Source: Microbotryum silenes-acaulis (Eukaryota > Basidiomycota > Microbotryomycetes > Microbotryales > Microbotryaceae). From it: a stretch of 64,000 nucleotides of DNA. The translations under genes and the position numbers were made by a program. The notes under the pieces are model-generated. The model worked only from the letters and a program-made list of their open reading frames with translations, was not told the origin of the DNA and did no database searches. Location of the stretch: NCBI GenBank assembly GCA_003665825.1, contig QPFY01000006.1:1054001-1118000 (forward strand). The letters are read 5' to 3'. Below, piece after piece: positions 50,189 through 60,560 of the stretch. Within the stretch, counting starts at the first letter, position 1. Every line of letters starts with the position of its first letter.

Positions 50189-52376
50189 ATGATTGACGAC
50201 GAGAAGCGAATACCCGAGGCTGCACCGACGGCGCATCCGTCCGATCCCACGCCGGCGATGCAGAAGGATGGGAATAGCAATGCGCCCAGCACCGTCGTCG
50301 ACTTGGATGAGCCAATGACAAAGTCGGAGATCAAGCACCACAGGTCCGCTGAAAAGGTCGGCGAAGATGATGATGCAGAAGGGAAGGAAGCAGAAGGGAA
50401 TTTCCCTCATTTGACGACGACGGCGCAGGTGATGCTCGTCTTCTTCTTGACGCTGGCGATGGTGCTTAATGTAGGTCCAAGCGCCGCGCGTGGGGTCGAG
50501 ATTCAGTTTCTCCGGCGAGGGGCGAAAAGCGATTCTCACTGATAAAAGGAGACTGTATCCAGATTACTCAAGTTCAAGCTGTTGTACTTAGTCTGGAGGC
50601 GATAGGGAGGGATCTGACTATTGAAGTCGTCAATTATCAATGGCTTGTGAGGCCGACGACGGTGGGACATCTATTCTCCGAGTTGAGCGGGCCACTGAGA
50701 TCTCGCTCCGCCAAAATCTCTTCTCACAGACTTCGGCCTATTCACTTGCGTTCGGTGCCGTCTTACTTCTTTTCGGTCGACTGGCTGATATCCACGGTCC
50801 TAAGCTGTCAGTCGTGCCCACCAGGACCGTTTGCCCGAGTCCGGTCAACTAACCGAGCCGCGACCCTCTCCTCTGCAGCATCTTCCAATTCGGCATGGCA
50901 TTCTTCGCCGCCTTCTCTATCGGAGTCGCTCTCGCCCCCCACCAAGTCGCCATGGGGATATTCAGGGCCATGCAAGGCGTAGGCATGGGGGCCGCCGTCC
51001 CCTCCGCACTGGGTATCCTGGGCGCATCGTTCGCCCCTGGTCAGGCCAAGAGCACAGCTTTCGCCACCTTTTCCGCTGGGGCTCCCTTGGGAGGATCCCT
51101 TGGATGTGTTCTTGGAGGGTTCATGACGCAATATGCGAGTTGGAGAACAACATTCTACGTATCTGCTGGGTTGGGCGTCATCGTCATCGCCGGGGCCCAA
51201 TATTTCGTCCCTCGGGATCCACCACGCAACATGGAATTGACCGTTGACTGGATCGGCGCCGCTCTCATCACCATCGGTTTGACGCTCTTCACCTTCGCCC
51301 TCGCCGACGGCTCAGGAGTCGGTTGGAACACCCCTTATATTCCCATCATGTTTGTCGTGGGGCTGCTCACCTTGGTTGCGTTCTGGTTCTGGGAAAGACA
51401 TCTCGAGTTTAGGACGGAGAAGCAGCCGTTGATGTTGACGGCCTTGTGGTTTCGAGGGAGGTTTGCGTGCGTGCAACTCATTGGGGCGCTGGGGTGGTGT
51501 GCATTCAGCTCGTTCATGTGAGTCACAAATTCTGCGTCCCTTTCTATGCTGAAATTTTAGAAAGCTGATGCCGTCGCCTGTGCCCTGGATCAGGTTCTTC
51601 GCCACCGAGTGGTTCCAGAACCTTCAAGGCCTGACACCTCTTCAGGCAACAGTGCGATTCCTCCCCAGTCCAGTCACAGGGCTGATCCTCAATGTGAGCA
51701 TGCGGCGGAGCCGTTCATCGACAATTCGTTTTCCAAGCCCTACGCTGACGATAGTGTCCCGGGGTACGCTCGCAGATGATCGTCGCGGTGCTCGCGAGTC
51801 GAATTGGTGCTCAATGGTTGATCGGCATTGGCACACTTGGGACCGGTATCGCTCCACTGCTCTACGCTGTACAAAAGCTTCATGCCACCTACTGGTACGT
51901 TTGACGTGAAGCGGTAACTGGCCCGAGAAAGCGAATCTCAGACAAGCCCTTCGTGCTTGTACAGGGCCTTCCAATTCCCCGCCATGATCCTCTGCGTCCT
52001 CGGCGCGGACTTCATCTTCGCCTGCTCGATCCTTTACGTCTCCAAAGTCGCCGGACCAGGCCAACAATCCCTCGCGGCTGGGTTGTTCAACCTTTCGACC
52101 CAACTCGGGACGGCAATAGGGCTTGCGATCGCGACGATCGTGCAGACCAAGGTCGTCGATAAGAAGGTTGCGAATGTGATCGTGTCGACCAGTTCAACGG
52201 TGCCACCTTTTGCTGTGGAGGCGGGGCTGAGAGCGGCCTTTTGGACGTGTGCGGCTTTCTCGTTCGCGGGTTCGGTGGTCGTGGCACTGTGCTTGAGAGG
52301 TATTGGGAAGGTCGGGACGAGGACGAAGAAGGTTAAGGCGGAGGAGGAATCGGCACAGAATGTGTACACAATGTAG
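50189..52376 (+). CDS. MFS drug:H+ antiporter-like carrier (DHA2, 14-span type)
   Basis: A 570-aa carrier. Exons: 50189-50470, 50563-50646, 50730-50806, 50879-51517, 51594-51693, 51776-51894, 51965-52376; phases agree. A 75-residue charged cytosolic tail precedes span 1. Motifs: SAYSLAFGAVLLLFGRLAD with GRLADIHGPK (motif A), FRAMQGVGMGAAVPSALG, and SAGAPLGGSLGCVLGG (motif C of antiporters). Later spans include VDWIGAALITIGLTLFTFA and FQFPAMILCVLGADFIFAC. The family exports drugs, toxins, basic amino acids or siderophores; no substrate can be named. No resistance or biosynthetic genes lie nearby. Confidence 0.85.
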
Positions 52377-52951
52377 CGCATTGGTTACTCGTTTATTTAT
52401 ATCATTTGGCAATTCTAGAAACAGATAAATTCATACAGGAGATCATGGCATCGTGCTCCTGGGTCACGCCTTTTGGCCAAGAGGACAGGGGGTCTGGACC
52501 AGCATCGGCGCGGGCGAACACCGAGTCTTATGTCTCCGGGCGAAACGGCTTCGAGCATCAATTGTTCCTCGGGGAACTGCATAAGCTTTTCGATCACCAA
52601 ACGCAGGCTCTTCTTTGAAGGCACGCTGAACTCTGATCTGACAGCTGCTGCGCCGACTCGGAGATGATCTGAAGGCCCGTCAGAGCCCAGCCTCGATCGT
52701 CCGCGCACGCAATTCCCTGCTTTAAAATCGCGTGATTTGGTCGCCCGCTTTGAGCCTTCGAGGCACGGGCTAACTCCGAAGCACACCTTCTGCAATTTCG
52801 ACCGCACCATCTGGTAGCTCGACGACCCAGGTGTTTTTGTCTTTTTACACATCTTCAGTGCTCACTAACCCCTCAGCTTCCGTCGTGTTACGGACATCCA
52901 AGGAGGATTCCACTCACCCCAGGGGCACCACTCGACGCTGTTCCGCCGATT
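52377..52951. other. Intergenic between two MFS carriers
   Basis: About 575 nt. A minus-strand frame (52415-52852) is open for 145 codons but has no recognisable domain and overlaps the expected promoter of the next carrier, so it is not called a gene. Confidence 0.45.
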
Positions 52952-55377
52952 ATGTCATCGCCCACTCCTTCGCTCGACAAGAGCCCGCTTCGAGCCGAAG
53001 CCGAGAAAGAGGCTCGTCTCAGCAACGCGAATTACACCCCAGCTACTTCCGAAACATCGTCTGAGGTCCAAAAGGTCACCTATACCGCAGAGGAGGAGAA
53101 GAGGTTACTTCGCAAGAGTAGGTCATCAACGTTCCGGGTTGAAGCCGAGTGAGAGGCCAATAGGCGGCTGGCTGTATGCGCTTTGTCGGCGCCCCTATTG
53201 CCAGCCCACGGCCGCTTTCTGCTGTCACGCACTCGGACTCGCACTGATTAGTGATCAAAATTTTATCTTACCTACCACCTTCTACTCCCTTTAGTCGACT
53301 TGGCTCTGCTCCCCGGCTTGACGTTTCTCTACCTGCTGTCCTTCCTCGGTGAGTTTCGCCTTTCGGACAGCTCACCGTAATGAGTCGCGGGGACTGATGG
53401 GCCATCATCGATCTTTACATAGATCGCTCTAACGTTGGTAATGCCAAGTGAGTCATCCTTTCACCCAGCTTGATAGCTTCATGGGTGCTGTAAGCTGACA
53501 GCGACGTGGGATCGCGCAGACTCTACGGCCTACTCAAGGACATTGGACTCGCCAAACAACCCGAGGCATACAACACATCCCTCGCGCTCTATTTCTTGGG
53601 ATATGTCTTGTTTGAGGCATGTCAAGATTTTGATGTAGATTGCAGTCGAAAGATACTGACCCCATCCTGGCTCCTTGACAGATTCCCGCGAATGCTGTCC
53701 TGAAGCGATACAACCCTCGCGTGTGGCTGCCCTCACTAACCGTGGCGTGGGGTATCGTCGCCATTTGCCAAGCTTTGTAAGCTCATACGAGCTCGCCTTC
53801 CTTCAATTTCTTGGTAATTGAGGCTGACACGTAAATCTCGCAACGGTGGTCCTTGTACGCAGCGTCACCAACAAAGCTGGATTCTACGTGGCGTGAGTCG
53901 ATAGTTGAGGTATTGGATTGTCTCATATCTCCGTCGCTGACCACATTGTGCTCTATCAAATAGGCGTACCTTTATGGGTATCGTTGAAGCCGGATTGTTC
54001 CCTGTAGGCCTCCCCGCTGAGCACTTGGTTCATCTTTGATGTGGCGACTGACGTAGCTCCCAAACTTCAGGGTTGTGTCTTTGTCTTCTCGATGTACTAC
54101 AAGCGCAAGGAGCGCCACTGGCGCGTGGCTTTGTTCTTTGGTGGAGCCGCTCTCGGTACGTCTTCTCAGATTGGAGCGTCGAAGCCCAATCCTGACTCGC
54201 TCGAATTTCGCCTACAGCCGGAGCTTTCGGTGGCGTGTTGGCCTATGGCATCAGTTTCATGGAGGGTGTTGGAGGTCACGCGGCATGGTACTGGATCTTT
54301 GTGGTAGGTTTCATCGCTAATTTTCTCAAGACTTGAGATGAGCACCTAGCTGACACGGCCCCATCTCTGTAAATGAGCAGCTTGAAGGAGTCTTCACCGT
54401 GCTCGTGGGCCTCTCGGCCTACTTCTGGGTCCCCGACTACCCGCGCCAAGCCAAATTCCTCACCGACCGCGACCGCGAGATCTTGATCACTCGTCTCGCC
54501 GAAGACTCGGACTCGGCCAACATCGAACCGTTCAAATTCGAAGGTGTCAAGTCCGCCGTCAAGGATCACCTCGTCATCGCCTTCAGCTTCGTCTTCCACG
54601 GCTTTGCATTCCCCCTTTATTCGCTTTCGTTGTTCCTGCCAACCATTATTCAGCAGCTCGGTTATGCCAGCTGGAAGGTGAGCCTATGAACTGGCTAGGG
54701 GACTACCCTTCGTCTTGTTCCGGTACTAAGCAAGTCGTTCATTGCCCAGGCTCAACTTTTGACCACCCCCATCTACGCTTCAGCTTTCCTGGCGATTCTC
54801 CTGGCAGCTCGTCTGAGTGCGACCCACGATCGACGAGGCGTCTACATTATCGCATCGGGCGTCCTCGCCATCATTGGCTACATCGTTATCTTGGCTACGC
54901 ACACAGCAGGTGCCCGATTGGCGGGTGCTTTCTTGGCAGTCATGGGTAAGCTACCTTCTAGCGAGTGCCTGGCACGTTTTTACCGCCGATTACTGACTTC
55001 TCGCCGAATGACTCATCTCAGGTATCTACGCCGCAACCGCATTGCTCCTGTCTTGGCCCGCCGAAAACATCTCCGGCCAAACTCGTCGAGCCACCGCGAC
55101 AGCAACACAGATCTTCATCGGTGACATCGGTGCGATCGCCGGTGTCTTGGTCTACCGCCCTTCTCTCAACCAACACTTCTTCCGCACACCTCACATCATC
55201 GCGATCGGTTACACACTCTTCGGGATGCTCTCTGCCGCCTGGTTGTGGTACTGGATGCGTAAACAAAATTTACAACGCGCCAGTATCATCCAGGAGAACA
55301 AGCAGGATGGGACGGCAGTACCGGCAGCGCAAGATATCCGAGGCGATCGCGCGATCGATTACGTCTACCAGCTTTAG
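52952..55377 (+). CDS. MFS carrier of the ACS family (Dal5/Tna1-like)
   Basis: A 508-aa carrier of the anion:cation symporter family, whose fungal members take up allantoate, nicotinate, pantothenate or similar organic anions. Twelve exons: 52952-53117, 53296-53349, 53423-53447, 53520-53616, 53682-53776, 53863-53892, 53964-54003, 54071-54155, 54218-54303, 54381-54677, 54750-54945, 55022-55377; phases agree. The signature FLDRSNVGNAK spans three exons, one of only 25 nt. YFLGYVLFEIPANAVLKR, RTFMGIVEAGLFPG and GGHAAWYWIFVLEG are also family hallmarks. The intron after 53616 starts with GC instead of GT. A 60-residue polar N-tail precedes span 1. Substrate unknown. Confidence 0.87.
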
Positions 55378-55656
55378 AGTGCTCGGAGCCAGGGGTTTTT
55401 GGGGTGCTTCATGGCTCGAAAGATGTCAATTAATAACAACTTGGCTGACGTTCGTGACCCCATGTGCTTTATAAACGTGCTGCAATTGAAAGTTGTAGAA
55501 ATACTATAATTAGACCGTTGTGAGGCTTGCGATCACCCGTAAGAAGCTTCCGGCGCAAATGCGGAGCAGCGATTCTCACACTCTCTCGTCGATTACATTC
55601 TCGGGTATGATAAAGGTACATATAATATCAACAGGATGACAAAACAAGATTAATTT

Positions 55657-57978
55657 CTACCAGTGCTTGAGACATCTATGCGTAGCAAAGCTTTGACCGC
55701 TCCCAGGCACCACCGGCGCGCCATCTTCATGGGTTCGCTCAGTATGATCCTCATTTCGATCTTCATGCACCTCCACAGTTGTCCGCACAGCGATCTGCGC
55801 AACAGTATTACCAGGCGACGGGACATCGATCTTGTCCCCCGTGATCGACGTCAGGCCAGAGACCGTTTCCCTCGCAAGCCGTTTCCAGTTCGCCGGGTGC
55901 AGAGCTTGCCGACACGTCATGCTCGCTTCGGATGGTGGTGTGAGATGCTTGACGGCGGTGTAGAGAAGTGCACTATGCGCAAGTGCCAAGGTAACGACGT
56001 AGGCCCAGGGGAACAGGAAGAGCGAAAACTCGATGCTGATCCAGTGGCGGTAGATGTGCGAAGGCCCGATTGCGATCCATACCCCGACGGCAAGCAGGAT
56101 GAAGGCGAGGATTGTAATTGCGCCAATGAGCACAATCACGTCGGACTCGATCTTCTTGAGAGCGAGAAGGTTCTGAGCTTGCTCTTGAAGCACCTTTGAT
56201 GACGCGACCGTCTTCTTGGCGGAGGCCTTTTTGATCTTGGTCGCCGACATGTGACTGACGGGCTGGGGTCGGCTGTACATCGGAAGTTCACCTCCCGGTT
56301 TGACGGTGTCATTCATTTGAGATGTTGTGGACCTCGTGGTATCATCCACCCAATCTGTCCGCTCAGCACTCTCCGCGCCCTTGCGGGGGTCCTCAGAGTG
56401 AATCCCGCTGGGCTCGCCTGACGCTTGCTGGCGCACGTCGCTTCGCAACCTCTGAAAAGTCCGAAAGCCTTGCCCCTGAATATCATTTGTAGTCGTAACC
56501 CCCATCTCCATCGCTCCTGCCGCGTCCCCTGTGTGGGCGGCCGACATCCTCGCGTTCGTCTTGACCTCGGCCGCAAAGCGCTGGGTGTTGAACGAGATCT
56601 GGCGCCGCAGAGTGAGTACGAGCGACAAACCGATGACGTTGATCGCTATCAGACAGGCCATCGTGACGATGTAGCACCCTCCGACGGCCTTCTCGGCCCG
56701 ATCAAAGAAGGTGATGTGACTGTCTAGATTGTAGACTTCGGTCCGGGCCACTTCGACCAGGCTTGGATCAAGGTCCCCGACCGCAACTTCTTGCTCACCC
56801 AACATCAACGTCTTTGAAATGATGAGTCCGGATCGCCAAACCCCAGCCCACGCTCGTGAAGCGTGCACATTGAGCGTCTATCGCATCACAATTCGAGGAT
56901 GAGTCAGTCTGTCCCGTCGCTACGGGTTGAAAACAGCATGTCCAGTGGTGCAGGGCTTACGATCGAGACCACGAGCAGTAGAGTCAGTCCTCCGGTGTAG
57001 ATTGCGTTTAGCCATCGAGGCGGTAGGGTATGCTTGTTCAAGACCTTTTGCGACGAGAGGAGACTGGCTTGAAGGTTGGCAAACGATGAGACCCATCCGT
57101 GGATGATGCTGCCGAAAGGATTCGAAAGAGGATAAGGTCAGAATCCAGGGGGCGCAACAGATCAGGGGGTTAGGTGCGAGGCGACCGGGCGGCTCACATT
57201 GGCACACTGTGGAAGGGTCAGAGGAGACTTGATCAGCACTTTGCTCTCACAAGCACTTGGGTGAAACAACTGACTATAGCATGGTCCTCCAATAGAAAGC
57301 GTTGTCCTCTTCTCGTCGTGATGCACCCAATGTAATGCGCGCGTCGTACGTGTACCCGACCAAGACGAGGCAGCCGATCGTCCCCAGCAATGTGAACAAG
57401 ACGTGTTGGCTGAGAGAACACGATCACAAGGAAGATACCAAGACAGAGAAAAGTTAGACTGGTGCAACGGGAGGGGAGACTTCGAATATCACAGGTCAAG
57501 CTTCGAGAAGGACTCACTTGCCGACGATAAACCGGCCCCTGGGACGATGGACGAACCGCCAGAGCCAGAATTTCTTCCCTCGTCGCTGATAATCGATGAA
57601 GATGATGACAAGATAGGCCAGCCCGCTCGCGATACAGCTGTAGTGCTCGCAGGGATTGAGTGGGGTCCTGTAAATCAGCCAACTTGGGGACCTCGGAATC
57701 GCAGTGATCGGAGAGCGCTCCGTCGGCCCTAATACCGCGTGCCTGGGGAACTCGGTGGTTGGCGCCGTCACTCACAAGCCTTCCAGGGCAAACAGGACGT
57801 TCAACCGCGCGATGAATCCGGGCGATGGTCTCGCGAGTAGCACCTTCTGTATCGCATCTAGGAGTGATGTGAACGCCTGACCAGTGATGACTGCATCGTC
57901 GTGCGCTGTGAGATCGAACTCGAACATCCTCGACAGGCCTGAGACCGGGGGCGATGCCGATAGCCTCGAAAGTGACAT
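55657..57978 (-). CDS. Multi-span membrane protein, family not recognised
   Basis: A 621-aa protein. Exons: 57776-57978, 57518-57667, 57275-57409, 57198-57206, 56961-57108, 55657-56877; all phases agree, and one exon is 9 nt (adding VP between two spans). About six to seven hydrophobic segments are visible: SCIASGLAYLVIIFI, HVLFTLLGTIGCLVLVGY, AIYTGGLTLLLVVSI, YIVTMACLIAINVIGLSLVL, VIVLIGAITILAFILLAVGV and FLFPWAYVVTLALAHSALLY. A hydrophilic loop of about 140 residues with many Lys/Arg/Ser (about 330-475) lies between the fourth and fifth, and a polar C-terminal tail of about 95 residues follows. I cannot name a family; a fungal receptor-like or sensor topology is one guess. Start ATG 57976-57978. 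Confidence 0.72.
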
Positions 57979-59240
57979 GGGCAGCTACGGCGTCGGTGGA
58001 TTCCGCGGGCAGAGCAGCAGCGTGGTCTCGATCGAACGACGGTGTGGTCGAAACTCGAGCGGGGTTGACCGTTGGTGGGATATCTACAGTTGACTGTTTC
58101 GAGAAGCCAAGATCGGAAGGGTGTACGAGCCGCGAGTAGGTGATGAGTACAGACAGAAAAGTGAGCTACAGCTGGCCTGAACTACGAAGCTCGAAGTTCG
58201 CAAGCTGCACGTCGATCCTCGTCGATCAGTGGGGGAGAGGCCGATCGCTCCTCGCTTGAGCTATAAAATGTCTAGATTGTTCTTGCAGATCCTTCCTGCG
58301 CGCGCGCGTGGGCACCACTGCTGCCAGTGACTGCACAGCTGGTGATTCGCGGAATTACGGATGAGGTCACTGTATTGGGATCTTCGGTAGATGCAAGTGG
58401 TGAGACCGGGCAAAGCGCGCGGATGTGGCGTTCGACCTTCATTTTCCAACGAGCCCTTCACGTGATCTGCATCGCGATCTGCGCCCCGCTAAGTGCGCCT
58501 GGGGCGATATCGAGTTTGGATCGGCGGCTGCTGGGGGCACTCATAACAACACTAGTCCAGGGTCGTAGTTAAGGTCAACTGCCTACTACCTACTAGTGCG
58601 CGTCGTCCGTTTCCTAGTATTTTAAGTTATTTGTCAACTAGGGCTCGGGAGCGCTCCGCGCCGACCTGCGTAAATGAGGGTCGTTGCGAGCTCCGCCCGC
58701 AGCTAGCGCAGCTCCCAGACCAGGGGAAGGATCGGCGCGCGCGCGCGGGGCTGAGATCCTTATATTTTGTCGTGCATTCTTTTAGGTAGAAGTAGATAGA
58801 TAGATCACCCTGAATTCCTCCCTGGTGAGCAGGCGAAAAGCAAAGCTTCAGCTGCGCAAAGGAAGATTGTAGCGACCGCGCAAGCGCTATTCCGCCGCTA
58901 GCGATCTCTAGCGGCTCACCAGCCACGGATGGCGGTACCGCGCAAGCGTTTCTGAACGCTGCGTGGCGCGGGAGAATTAGTACGAAAGACTTCATTTCAA
59001 AGTCGCTACAAAAACACAGAAATGATAAATTTTGGTTCAATCAAATGTGAAGGCATATCACAATTATGAATTTGTGGACGGTTCCAGACAGGAGTATTTA
59101 GCGAGAGAAGTAGCAGGTTAGGGGGAGGGAGCGCCAGCCAGAGCGCGAGCCACCGGAGCACGTAGATGGCGCGGTCTGGCTGATCAGGTGCAATGCAGAA
59201 GCAAGCGATATGGGAATAAGAGAAACAAGGCGACACCATT
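57979..59240. other. 1.26-kb region without a clear gene
   Basis: Upstream of the multi-span protein and downstream of the Ish1-repeat gene. It holds a 12-nt direct repeat ACCGCGCAAGCG (58875-58886 and 58937-58948) and, between them, a 7-bp inverted repeat CCGCTAG/CTAGCGG (58895-58901, 58908-58914). A run of alternating GC lies near 58735-58747 and GATA repeats near 58795. A minus frame at 58627-59040 has no recognisable features. It may contain promoter elements or a decayed element. Confidence 0.45.
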
Positions 59241-60560
59241 TCAAAGTTCTTGGTGAGCGACCTTGCTCGCCTGGGAGAGTGCCGAGCTGGCGCTCTTGCT
59301 GGCGACTGATGCGGCCGAAGAGATCGACTTGCTGACCGCGCTGGCGGTCGACGCAGCGGCCTTAGTGTCAACACCGGCCTTGGTAGCGACCTTGTAGGCG
59401 GACGAGCTTGCCACCGATGCAGCGCTCTTGGCCGAGGCCGAAGCGACCGAGTAAACAGACGACATCGTCTTGGACGCGGCGATGGCCGACTTGCTTGCCT
59501 GGCTGTGGTACGAGCTCAGCGCCGATGAAGCCGAAGAAGCGAGACTTGAAGCGGACTTCTCGGCAACCGAACCGGCCGAAGAGGCGGACTTGGAGATGGT
59601 GGACGGATCGTAGCCAGCGGCGTGCATGGCCGAGCTGACACTCTTGCTAGCCGACGAAGACGCTGTGTTGGCCGACTTGGAGAGATCAGATGCCTGCGAA
59701 GCGTACGAAGCCGAAGCGACGCTTGCCGCGGAGGAAGCCGAAGCCGCAGCCGAGGACTTCCACGACGAGTAACTTGAGGTGGCACTGGCGAGAGCACCCG
59801 AAGCGCTCTTCTGCGCTACGCTGCCCGCGGAGCTCGCGCTCTTCGAGATTGAGGACGGGTCAACTCCTTGTCGGGACAGTTCCGAAGAGATCGAGGCAGA
59901 CGCGACGGACGAAGCCGATTCGGCACTCGCGCTGGCACTCGAGAGAACAGAGGCGAACGACGAAGAGAATCGGACGGCAGCGCTACTAGCGGAAGCGGAT
60001 TGCTCCGAAACGTAGGAGCTCATGGAGGCGGAAGCGACGCTGGCGGCCGAGCTGGCCGAAGAAGCGGCGGAAGCGGCGGTCTTGGAGGCCGCCTCGTAGA
60101 TCTGGGTAGGCTTCAAGCCAGCGGACGAAGCGCTCTTGGACACGCTCTTGCTAGCAGCATCGGCGGCCGAGGCAGCGCTCCTGCTGGCTTGAGAGTAGGC
60201 GGAGTTGAGACTCGAACTGGCTTGGGCAGCGAGCGAAGACGCTGAGGCGGATGTGTCGGCAAGGTACGACGAAAGACTGGCGGAAGCACCCGACGCAAAA
60301 GACGAGGCGGACGACGCGGCCTGGTTGCCGGCCGAGGTGGCGGCGGCGTAAGCTTGAGAGGGGGCCAGACCGGCAGCGTGGGCGCTCGCCGACGCCGACT
60401 TGCTCGCGACGGACGATGCAGACGAGGCCGAAGCCGAAGCCACCGAGGCAGCCGAGGAAAGTGATGCACCCGCAACGCTCCATCCACTTGCCAAAGACTT
60501 CGAGGCATCGACGTAAGCGTTAGAGGCAACTGCGGTGGCTCGCGACGCCGCAGACGAGAT
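59241..60560 (-). repeat. Degenerate ~252-nt tandem repeat coding for Ala/Ser-rich units
   Basis: Inside the Ish1-repeat gene. Landmark segments AAGLAPSQAY, SAGLKPTQIY, RQGVDPSSIS and AAGYDPSTIS recur at intervals of 84, 84 and 84 residues, and a shorter unit begins with KAGVDTKAAA 80 residues later. Each unit is otherwise filled with ASS/SAS triplets and an occasional SSY. The repeats are visible at protein level and only partly at DNA level. Confidence 0.75.

Noticed and set aside
52415..52852. Minus-strand frame of 145 codons between the two MFS carriers
   Set aside because: No recognisable domain, lies in the promoter region of the downstream carrier, and its sequence looks random.
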